Below, in pieces: positions 18,457 to 25,885 of a DNA stretch of 64,000 nt. Below the pieces are notes generated by a model, which was not told the DNA's origin, ran no database searches, and saw only the letters and a list, made by a program, of their open reading frames with translations. Positions within the stretch are counted from its first letter, which is position 1; the number at the start of each line of letters is the position of its first letter. The translations under genes and the position numbers were made by a program. Source of the DNA: G942493375 sp942493375 (lineage in GTDB: Bacteria; Armatimonadota; UBA5829); contig OW818698.1 in assembly GCA_942493375.1 (NCBI GenBank), positions 4,278,001-4,342,000 of the forward strand, read 5' to 3'.

Positions 18457-20052
18457 ATGAATACTTGTATCAGGTTGGTTCTGATTGTACTGCTGGCAAT
18501 GGTTTTGCCTGTGACTGTATCTGCTGAATTCGATCTATCGAACATCAGGATAGGCTCTGAAGGACTCTCTGAAAAGTTGTTCAAAGAAGGACCCGGGATT
18601 ACTACAAGTCTGGATGATGCCAAATTTGGAATTCCATATCTGGATGATTTTAACCCCAAGCAATTCAAATCTCTTATTGAACTTGAACGTGATTCCGAGG
18701 GTAGCTATATCCTGAAGCCTGGTAACTATGAGTTTGAGTCTCAGAGTTACTGCATGCAAGCTGGAACCTATGGCCCGGGTAGAGGCGATGGATACTTGCT
18801 GGCTCCTCTAAAGGGTAAACAGGCTGATATTGTCAGCTCAATTCTGAAAAACTCTGTAGCACATCCGGAAATAGATCAGAAGTCAATTCAAGTATTGATA
18901 TGGGCAGTGGTATCCCGAACCAAAATCAATGAAATGGACGAGGATATGCAGGCTACTGCTGCGAAACTGCTTACTCCCAGGCAGATATTTAAGCTCAACG
19001 GTGGTGCACTTGGTCTGCTTCCGACTGACCTTAAAGGAGCTGTATATGAAAGACTGCCGGAATCTGCACGTCAAATATTGCAGGCTGAGGCTGAGTTACG
19101 AGCAAACCTGGCAGGTGTAACAGCCGACTATTCTGAACTTGAGAGTATAGCTGTTTTAAATCGCGAATCTGTAGATGACGAAACCGAGAGTGGACCAGAG
19201 ATAAGCGTAAATAGATGGTCTTACCATACGGATGGTTATTTTATAAGATACATACCCGATACCTACTACGACACCGTTATCCAGATTCATGCCCCGGAAA
19301 AACATATCATCCAGCGAGATTCTAAAGGGCGAATAATATCGCTTGCTGATACACACGGAAACAGGATCGAGACCAGTTATGATGATTCGGTTCCTGCTGT
19401 AAAAATACCCGCTGATCCTGGTGTGAAGGCTTATATATTTGATCTGATCAAATTCATACACCCGAATTCTAACAAAGAAGGGGAAATCCTGACAGCGGAA
19501 TGGAAAGATAAAGGCTGGGTGTTTGTGGGTAAAGTCAACGGCAAAGGCAGGTTTGCTGATGTAAAAACCAGTCTCAAGCACAGCCTACCGGTATTAGCGT
19601 TTGCATTCACATCATACAGGATAGCCGATGCTGAGGGTGACGCTCTTGAGAAGGGACTGGAAACCCTGGAAGGGCTGAAAGACCGGTATGATAATGCAAA
19701 CAAGAGAAGAGAACAGTTGCAGGAACAATTGGAAAGATTGGGAAAACAGAAGACAGAACGTTCACAGCAGGATGTAGACGAACTAACGGATATTGAGCAT
19801 TATAGAGACGGACTGGATAAGGCTCTGAGTGATGATATGGGAGATAAAGCTGATTGGGTTGATGAACATCTGAATGTGACCACGAATGCTTGGAATTATG
19901 GTAGCTGCAATCTAGCCGGTGGATGTAATGCGAATGAACCAGATGTAAAACCCAAAAATCCTAAAAAGTTTGATCCATCCAAACATGCTGTGGTTCCTGC
20001 CAACAGAAAAAACCAGCGCCTTGGAATGTCATTGAGGGAGTTTAAGAAGTAG
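18457..20052 (+). CDS. secreted protein with RHS-like motif and coiled coil, unknown
   Basis: A 531-residue exported protein (signal peptide about 1-27) of no family I know. Near the middle there is a single segment of the RHS/YD type (RDSKGRIISLADTHGNRI), not the tandem array of true RHS proteins. A charged heptad-rich stretch from roughly 390 to 450 (REQLQEQLERLGKQKTERS) should form a coiled coil. Two cysteines follow in GSCNLAGGCN. ATG 18457 is preferred because GGAATAGGA sits 8 bases upstream; the longer TTG start at 18415 lacks one. It converges with a GH2 gene across a hairpin. Confidence 0.7.
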   Translation: MNTCIRLVLIVLLAMVLPVTVSAEFDLSNIRIGSEGLSEKLFKEGPGITTSLDDAKFGIPYLDDFNPKQFKSLIELERDSEGSYILKPGNYEFESQSYCMQAGTYGPGRGDGYLLAPLKGKQADIVSSILKNSVAHPEIDQKSIQVLIWAVVSRTKINEMDEDMQATAAKLLTPRQIFKLNGGALGLLPTDLKGAVYERLPESARQILQAEAELRANLAGVTADYSELESIAVLNRESVDDETESGPEISVNRWSYHTDGYFIRYIPDTYYDTVIQIHAPEKHIIQRDSKGRIISLADTHGNRIETSYDDSVPAVKIPADPGVKAYIFDLIKFIHPNSNKEGEILTAEWKDKGWVFVGKVNGKGRFADVKTSLKHSLPVLAFAFTSYRIADAEGDALEKGLETLEGLKDRYDNANKRREQLQEQLERLGKQKTERSQQDVDELTDIEHYRDGLDKALSDDMGDKADWVDEHLNVTTNAWNYGSCNLAGGCNANEPDVKPKNPKKFDPSKHAVVPANRKNQRLGMSLREFKK

Positions 20053-20079
20053 CAAGTATAGAAGCTCTCGTATATTCAA

Positions 20080-20121
20080 CAGCTTCAAACCGGCTTCGGA
20101 CAACGAATGCGTTTGAAGCTG
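20080..20121. terminator. hairpin between convergent genes
   Basis: CAGCTTCAAAC (20080-20090) and GTTTGAAGCTG (20111-20121) are perfectly complementary over 11 bases with a 20-base loop. Located between the convergent unknown secreted protein and GH2 genes, it could serve as a bidirectional transcription end. A strong T tract is lacking. Confidence 0.5.
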
Positions 20122-20139
20122 TACAGAATGTAAACCTTT

Positions 20140-22104
20140 CTAATTACGGAATACGTCTTTCAACGCCAAGACAGCCGGCTTGGGATCTCCGTTGAAGTCG
20201 ATTATTGATGTGTTGGCGGTGCAGGGGAAGCAGTCCTGGCCCATCCATATTATGAATCCTCCGCATTCTGGGAAGCGGTCTTTACAGGACTTTGCTGCTA
20301 TTGCCAGGGCCTCTGCCTGGCGGTTTTGGCTCCAGGTGACGTATTCCTCTATGTTTTCTGGATCTCTTCCATTCTGCAGTTTAAACTTGGGATATTCCAT
20401 CCACCACCAGAAATCGAACTGTCTGCGCCAGGTAGGGGATTCGGCTGTTTGTTCCATGAAGCTGCTTTTAGCTGCATATCTGTTCAATATTTCAATCGGG
20501 GATGCGCTGGGAGAGCCTACTTCGGAGCGGAACAGGGAATCGTCTGCTTCCCAATATTCTTTCCATGCGTTCATATCCGATTCCGGTATCCAGGGGCCGT
20601 GGACATCCCAGTGAAGGCCTTTACCGGCGTTCTTCGGGTCTCCATCTAATAGTGGACCGGAGGGGGATGTGGCTATATAGCGACGGGTGGGATCGTGCTC
20701 CTGGACTACTTCCTTGAGCATTGCCAGCATTGGGTGATTAAGGTCGGCGGCAACTGACAGGATTTCACCATTTTCCTGCGGGACTTTTTTGAAGAGCTCA
20801 TTGCCACCACACCACATTATCAGTGAGGCGTGGTGCTGTCTGCGTTTTATATAGCTTTTGGCGATATCGCGCATTTCATTTATGGCTGTTGGGGCTTCCG
20901 GGGGCCAGTTTTCGAAGCTGGATGATGAGAACGGGAACTCCTGCCAGACCATGAACCCCATCTCATCACACAGGTTGTAGAAGATTTCCTTCTCCAGAAT
21001 GGCACCGCCCCATACACGGAATATATTTACTCCCATGTCCCTATAAATCTCAAGCCGTTTTCTGTAATCCTGGTTGGTAAGGTCTGCGAAATTTGGTCGG
21101 ATAGGGGTCCAGTTGATCCCCTGCAGGAAGATAGGTCTGCCATTTACTACACATAACCAGGGGTCAGCGCCAATTGGAGCATCTTCATTCATCTGCCAGG
21201 AGACGTTTCGGAATCCGACCTTGCGGGTGATTTCATCGACGACTTCACTGTGATCTATCAGTTTACAGGTAATTGAATAGAGTGGCTGGTCACCTTCGAG
21301 ATTCGGCCACCAGAGATCGACATCCAGTCCTGTCCACGCTATACCTTCGGATGTGAAGCTTGATGCAGGAATCGTTTCCTCGCGGATTATGTTGTCGTCT
21401 CTGGATAGACTGACTTGTATTTCAGTATTCGATACCGGTATGTGTCCCTGTATTCTAAGTGAACCGGATGAGTTTATGATATCTGCATCAGTGACGCATG
21501 TGAAACCGGTGATCTCGATTCCGTCGGTTACTTCCAGGAAAATATCGTCCCAGATTCCGACAGGCACAAACCTTACCATCCAGTCCCAGGAATAGCTGAA
21601 ACGGGCTTTCCATTCGGTGAACTTTGACGTAAATCCTGTGTATCCAAGCCATTTAGGTGGGGTATCGAATACTATTCGCAGGATATTACGTTCCTTGCGA
21701 ATGAGCGGAGTTAGATCGAATACATGCGGGTTATGCGCACCCTTGAATTCACCAATCGGTTTACCATTCAAGAACACATACCCGGCATTATCCAACCCCA
21801 GACAATTCAGCCTGAAGCCAAGTCCAATCTCAATCCATTCATCAGGTATGTGAGTTTCATATATCCAATGCCTGTGCTCAACCCATTCACATGCAACGGC
21901 ATTCATCCCCACATTCCAATCCTCTATACGTCCGGCTTCGAGCAGAGCCATCTGCACGGAGCCAGGAACCGGTGCAGGTATAACGGCTATTTCTGAGTAA
22001 ACTGTCGTATTCAGTTCCTCAACATCCGGCTGCATCCGCCAGCTTTCAGGAATCCATCCTGCCAGGGTCCAGTTAAGGTGAGAAAGGTTGTATTGGGTTT
22101 TCAT
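20140..22104 (-). CDS. GH2 beta-mannosidase-like glycosidase
   Basis: A 654-residue GH2 enzyme with the usual order: jelly-roll sugar-binding domain (1-190), immunoglobulin-like domain (190-290) and TIM barrel. The acid/base is E436 in WCGGNE, and the nucleophile is E528 in FRSEVGS. The NIFRVWGGAILE strand is typical of beta-mannosidases. There is no signal peptide, so it should act on intracellular manno-oligosaccharides or N-glycan core fragments. It is shorter than the typical 800-residue members, ending soon after the barrel. An AGGACC site precedes ATG. On the same strand as pirin and a GH5-like gene. Confidence 0.9.
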   Translation of the reverse strand: MKTQYNLSHLNWTLAGWIPESWRMQPDVEELNTTVYSEIAVIPAPVPGSVQMALLEAGRIEDWNVGMNAVACEWVEHRHWIYETHIPDEWIEIGLGFRLNCLGLDNAGYVFLNGKPIGEFKGAHNPHVFDLTPLIRKERNILRIVFDTPPKWLGYTGFTSKFTEWKARFSYSWDWMVRFVPVGIWDDIFLEVTDGIEITGFTCVTDADIINSSGSLRIQGHIPVSNTEIQVSLSRDDNIIREETIPASSFTSEGIAWTGLDVDLWWPNLEGDQPLYSITCKLIDHSEVVDEITRKVGFRNVSWQMNEDAPIGADPWLCVVNGRPIFLQGINWTPIRPNFADLTNQDYRKRLEIYRDMGVNIFRVWGGAILEKEIFYNLCDEMGFMVWQEFPFSSSSFENWPPEAPTAINEMRDIAKSYIKRRQHHASLIMWCGGNELFKKVPQENGEILSVAADLNHPMLAMLKEVVQEHDPTRRYIATSPSGPLLDGDPKNAGKGLHWDVHGPWIPESDMNAWKEYWEADDSLFRSEVGSPSASPIEILNRYAAKSSFMEQTAESPTWRRQFDFWWWMEYPKFKLQNGRDPENIEEYVTWSQNRQAEALAIAAKSCKDRFPECGGFIIWMGQDCFPCTANTSIIDFNGDPKPAVLALKDVFRN

Positions 22105-22218
22105 TGGTGGTCCTCAGATATGGGAATGGTCTTGAAGCCAATTATATATGGAGAGCCAATGTTATACAAGTTGGGGAGCAATAACAGACATTTGATTTCC
22201 TGGTTGGAATAAATAAGA

Positions 22219-22272
22219 GGTTTCTTCACTGAGTTCAGAATGACACGGTCGCGTTTATGATGACGCAACCGT
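22219..22272. repeat. REP-like element and hairpin downstream of the pirin gene
   Basis: The stretch TTCTTCACTGAGTTCAGAAT resembles another REP-like motif that I recall from bacterial intergenic regions. Next to it, ACGGTCGCGT (22245-22254) pairs with ACGCAACCGT (22263-22272) except one position. It may end pirin transcription. Confidence 0.4.
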
Positions 22273-22293
22273 AGTTCTGGCTAAATATCAAAC

Positions 22294-23199
22294 TCACCCG
22301 TGCTTAATAAACGTATCTTTCCGCAGTTCGTCGAAGGCCAGTTTGAGTTCTTCCTGGGTGTTCATTACTATTGGGCCGTACCAGGCGATTGGTTCTCCTA
22401 TGGGTTTGCCGGAGATCAGCAGGAAGCGGACTGATTCGTCTTCGGTTGATACTGTTACTTTGTCCCCATCGTTGAATAGTATAAGAGTCCCGTTACCGAG
22501 GAGTTTTTCTACAGGCATATCAAAGTAGTTAGCGCCTTCTTTCTCATAGGCAAACGGGTCTTCGGCGTTGCAGAACTTGCCTTTGCCACCGATTACATAT
22601 GCCAAGACTGTGTGTCCACGGACGGTTTTTCGGGTGAACTGGGAGTTTGGAGAGACCGTTACATCCAGATATTCCGGGTCGGTTACGATGTCATGAACCG
22701 GGCCACTGACGCTGTCCACACTTCCACAGATTATTTTGATGTCGGCGCCATCGTGCTTGGTCGTGGGGATGTCTGTATCTTTCACATCGCGGTATTTGGG
22801 GTCCATCATCTTGTGAGAGGCGGGAAGATTGGCCCAGAGCTGGAAACCGTACATCCGGCTTTGGGAATCACCTTTTGGCATTTCCTGGTGAATAATACCG
22901 CTGCCAGCAGTCATCCACTGAACGTCGCCTGACCCGATAACTCCCTTATGCCCGAGGCTGTCCGCGTGCTCTACATCACCCTGCAGGACATAGGTGATTG
23001 TCTCAATACCCCGGTGAGGGTGCCATGGGAATCCAGCCATATAGTAGGCTGGATTGTCCGACCGGAAATCATCCAGCAGCAGGAAAGGGTCAAATAGACC
23101 GGTCTCTGCGTTGCCAAATGCCCGCTTCAGATGAACTCCGGCACCCTCTATTGTTGGTTTGCTTTTGAATACTTTGCGAACCTGCCTGGCTTCGTCCAT
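22294..23199 (-). CDS. pirin family protein
   Basis: A 301-residue bicupin of the pirin family. The metal ligands are visible in the N-terminal cupin: H60 and H62 (WHPHRG), H104 and E106 (IIHQE), matching the iron site of human pirin. Bacterial pirins include quercetin dioxygenase-like enzymes and metabolic regulators, so the exact role cannot be told. The protein lacks a signal peptide. GGAGGG lies just before ATG. It lies between the GH5 gene (86 bases upstream) and the GH2 gene, all on one strand. Confidence 0.92.
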   Translation of the reverse strand: MDEARQVRKVFKSKPTIEGAGVHLKRAFGNAETGLFDPFLLLDDFRSDNPAYYMAGFPWHPHRGIETITYVLQGDVEHADSLGHKGVIGSGDVQWMTAGSGIIHQEMPKGDSQSRMYGFQLWANLPASHKMMDPKYRDVKDTDIPTTKHDGADIKIICGSVDSVSGPVHDIVTDPEYLDVTVSPNSQFTRKTVRGHTVLAYVIGGKGKFCNAEDPFAYEKEGANYFDMPVEKLLGNGTLILFNDGDKVTVSTEDESVRFLLISGKPIGEPIAWYGPIVMNTQEELKLAFDELRKDTFIKHG

Positions 23200-23285
23200 A
23201 TATACACCCTCCGAATGATACTATCAGGCAGTATTCCCATGTTTATCGACGGACTAACCCTTACCTTGCAGTTTCTACTCCGACA

Positions 23286-24224
23286 TCAGAATTTGTTGTA
23301 AACTTCGTGTCCTTTACGCAATGAGCCATCTGCTTCAATAAAAGCCATGTAGCCTGCAGATATCCCTGGAGCCCATCGTCTGTGTGCGTCGGCTACTTGT
23401 GAGTGATGCATTAGATGGCATGTCCATCCGATTCCACGCTTCTTCATCTCGCTGAGTTCAAATTCTACGATCTCGGAGCGATGAATATCGTCAAATGACC
23501 CCCAGCAGCACTCAGTTGCTAAAAGTGGTTTGTTGACACTCTTTGCGAACTCCACAGCTGAGTCTAGAAAGTCAGTATACATATGCTTTTCCGGGACCCA
23601 GGCGTTCCATGCATAATACGGATGAAATAATAATATGTCCGAAATGGACTCGACATACTTCATGTCACCTACAGAGGGGCACATACTTACTGTAACCGGC
23701 GCTGTAGCATTCACGGATTTACAAGCATTATACATCCTGGTAAGCCATTCGAGTATTGGTGCGCGGACCTCCTCAACGGGTGCGCTGTTGAAGGGTTCAT
23801 TACATAAGTCCCACAAAGCAACGCGCGGATCATCAGCATATCTTCCAACCAGGTCTTCAACATAAGGACTATACAGGTTTACTATCTTGTCTCCGTGTAT
23901 CTGTTCCAGACTTATGCCACCAAAGTCCGGGAGGCTATGCCATCCGTTAAACAACACAGGGATAACTCTAATCCCTTGAGCGTGGCAAATACTAATGACT
24001 GTCTCTATATTACTAAGGCAAGCTTTGGCATCAACAAAATATGCTTCAAAAGATAGCCATAACCTGAGGGTGTTGATCGCAGGAAAATACTGCTTTCCCA
24101 AACCGATCTCGTTCTCTATAACCTTTGCATCAAACCGGTCAAGCCAGGCATCAAGACCATTTCTTGCATAACTTGGTTGATAGTTGAAGCCTCTTACTGC
24201 TGAGCAATTTATATTTTGAATCAT
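23286..24224 (-). CDS. GH5-like glycoside hydrolase (cellulase/mannanase clan)
   Basis: A 312-residue clan GH-A TIM barrel. E143 in WDLCNEPF is the acid/base and E238 in LATECCWGS the nucleophile, placed as expected on strands 4 and 7. No signal peptide, so it would hydrolyse oligosaccharides inside the cell, fitting the neighbouring GH2 enzyme. Family members cover endoglucanase, mannanase and mannosidase activities; the subfamily is not resolvable here, and membership in a neighbouring GH-A family is possible. The start is directly upstream of the IS110 insertion region, so its original promoter may have been replaced. Confidence 0.82.
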   Translation of the reverse strand: MIQNINCSAVRGFNYQPSYARNGLDAWLDRFDAKVIENEIGLGKQYFPAINTLRLWLSFEAYFVDAKACLSNIETVISICHAQGIRVIPVLFNGWHSLPDFGGISLEQIHGDKIVNLYSPYVEDLVGRYADDPRVALWDLCNEPFNSAPVEEVRAPILEWLTRMYNACKSVNATAPVTVSMCPSVGDMKYVESISDILLFHPYYAWNAWVPEKHMYTDFLDSAVEFAKSVNKPLLATECCWGSFDDIHRSEIVEFELSEMKKRGIGWTCHLMHHSQVADAHRRWAPGISAGYMAFIEADGSLRKGHEVYNKF

Positions 24225-24267
24225 TTATATGCCTCTTGCAATTTTATTAAGGAGGTTAAATCCATTA

Positions 24268-24311
24268 AAGGATCTGCTTTTAGTATTGAACTTTTGTAAA
24301 AGCAGATCCTT
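24268..24311. repeat. perfect 15-bp inverted repeat upstream of IS110 transposase
   Basis: AAGGATCTGCTTTTA (24268-24282) and TAAAAGCAGATCCTT (24297-24311) are exact complements around a 14-base loop. It lies between the divergent GH5 and transposase genes. It could be an end structure of the element or an old terminator of the minus-strand run that the element split. Confidence 0.6.
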
Positions 24312-24389
24312 CATTCTTCAGCTTCCTATAATGTAGTAGGTGCTTCTTGGTATTATTAATGTGCACAAAAAAACCAAGGAGAACCTACC

Positions 24390-25679
24390 ATGAAAAGTAT
24401 GCTTATTAACAAGAAAGATTGTCAAGCTGTCCCAAATCCGGTGAATGGTATAGTTGTTGGTGTAGACATCAGCAAGGGATGGATCGATTACGGTGCTTTC
24501 CGGTATGCTGAGAAATCCATTATGCACCGATCCTTACAAAATGCCGATGGTTACACAGAGTTTCTATCATTCGTGAATATCCTGATTTATGCAGGTTACG
24601 ATCTCTGGATTGCTTTCGAGCCGACTGGTCCATACAGCACTTGTTTCAGGGAATGGGTGCAACGAAATGAACTGAGGTTAGTCCAGGTAAATCCTTACCA
24701 TGTGAAACGCACCAAAGAAGTGAGAGATAACTCTCCCAAGAAGAATGATCTTAAGGATCCGCGTGTGATAGCTGATCTAGTCTGGCAGGGATGTTATCAG
24801 GAAGTGCAGGAGCTGACGGATGAATATGCGCAGCTACGCTGCGCAATTGCAGAATGGGATTCTCTGACTAAGAAACGCACTTCTCTCAGGAACGAATTTC
24901 AATGTCATCTGGAAGTGTGGTTTCCAGAGTTGAGAGACATCTTCAAAGACGCTGTTTGCAAGAGTGTGAGAGGTATAGTTAGAAAGTATACAAATGCTGA
25001 TGAAGTAGCCAATTCGAGGATAACTAGTATAAGGTGCACGCTCAAAAAGGCGACTTCCGGCAGAATGGCACACAAAGCTGAAGTGGTGGCCCTGGCTGCA
25101 AAGCGTTCTATTGCGGCAAAACTGGGTCAACAGACACGACATAATGCGATGGTATCCTTACTGAATTATTTAGAGATGGTCGAATTGCGCCGAGAACAAC
25201 TGAAATGTGAAATGGATGCGATCCTTCAGACACTCAAGATAGCGCAGTGCCTGCTTAGTCTGCCACGCGTGGGAGTTGTAAGTGTGGCAGGTCTATTGGG
25301 TGAGTGCGGGGATATAAGCAAATATGATTCATATGCATCACTTGAAAAATATATTGGATTGAACCTTTTTGAAGTCTCCAGTGGCAAACACAGTGGAGAA
25401 AAACACATAAGTAAGCGTGGACGCGCACTGGCAAGATATATAATCTGTCATATGGCCATAATTCAGATCAAAACAGGTGGCTTATATGACTCATATTCAA
25501 AAGAAGTAAAAGCACAAGGCAAAAAGACAGGGCAAATCAGAATTGCTGTGGCACGAAAATCCCTAAAGTTGATATATGCAATAGCACGTGATCAATCGGA
25601 GTTTGATCCACAGCAATTTGCAAAAGCTAAGGCGGAGGACGGTCTAGTCATCCAACAAGGGACGCGACAAGTCGCGTGA
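24390..25679 (+). CDS. IS110-family transposase (RuvC-like DEDD)
   Basis: A 429-residue transposase. The N-terminal RuvC-like domain has D26 (GVDISK), E77 (AFEPTG), D120 and D123 (KKNDLKD), the DEDD tetrad of IS110. The C-terminal Transposase_20 domain contains LPRVGVVSVAGLLGE and the SSG motif with S331, equivalent to the catalytic serine of this family. Only the usual proline of the GLxP motif is replaced (GLNLFEVSSG). No frameshift, so it may be active. Known IS110 recombinases use an element-encoded bridge RNA. A TATAAT at 24327-24332 and AAGGAG before the ATG support expression. Confidence 0.93.
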   Translation: MKSMLINKKDCQAVPNPVNGIVVGVDISKGWIDYGAFRYAEKSIMHRSLQNADGYTEFLSFVNILIYAGYDLWIAFEPTGPYSTCFREWVQRNELRLVQVNPYHVKRTKEVRDNSPKKNDLKDPRVIADLVWQGCYQEVQELTDEYAQLRCAIAEWDSLTKKRTSLRNEFQCHLEVWFPELRDIFKDAVCKSVRGIVRKYTNADEVANSRITSIRCTLKKATSGRMAHKAEVVALAAKRSIAAKLGQQTRHNAMVSLLNYLEMVELRREQLKCEMDAILQTLKIAQCLLSLPRVGVVSVAGLLGECGDISKYDSYASLEKYIGLNLFEVSSGKHSGEKHISKRGRALARYIICHMAIIQIKTGGLYDSYSKEVKAQGKKTGQIRIAVARKSLKLIYAIARDQSEFDPQQFAKAKAEDGLVIQQGTRQVA

Positions 25680-25793
25680 TCTTCTCGTTCAGCAACATAC
25701 CGGCTCCGCCTGCTTCTGCGATGATCGATGAAGGAAGTTTATGGGCCACTAATGTGGGACCATCAAGTATAGTAGGGTTATCACACAGAAGCA
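25662..25793 (+). ncRNA. candidate structured RNA behind the IS110 transposase (bridge RNA?)
   Basis: Three complementary pairs occur: ACGCGAC/GTCGCGT (25662-25668 with 25671-25677), ATGG-CCAC/GTGG-CCAT (25741-25763, loop TAAT), and a longer-range stem TGCTTCTG/CAGAAGCA (25711-25718 with 25786-25793) that encloses the second hairpin. In IS1111-type members of the family the bridge RNA is encoded on this side of the gene. The assignment as bridge RNA is inference from position and structure only. Confidence 0.35.
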
Positions 25794-25885
25794 TAGCGAA
25801 CACCAAGAATTAAACTTGACTACATTAGAGTAGGATGACATTGTGCGTTCCGGATGGAATTGTACGTTCTTGATGATATTGTTTC

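Larger units (their letters stand above)
24268..25793 (+). mobile_element. IS110-family insertion element (ends not resolved)
   Basis: The element consists of one transposase gene flanked by structured non-coding DNA: a 15-bp inverted repeat on the left and a multi-stem region on the right. IS110 elements do not carry classical terminal inverted repeats, so exact borders cannot be read from a single copy. The coordinates given are only the outermost structures I can tie to it. It sits between two glycosidase genes, GH5-like and DUF4091, without disrupting either. Confidence 0.45.

Noticed and set aside
20180..20717. Overlapping plus-strand open frames opposite the GH2 gene
   Set aside because: They lie within a well-supported GH2 coding region on the other strand and show no motif or ribosome site.
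24327..24332. TATAAT as the -10 half of a bridge-RNA junction promoter in the IS110 left end
   Set aside because: Only 58 bases separate it from the transposase ATG, too little for an upstream bridge RNA; it is more simply a promoter element for the transposase.
25741..25763. Hairpin as a simple transposase terminator
   Set aside because: It has no T tract and is enclosed in a longer-range stem, which fits a folded RNA better than a terminator.
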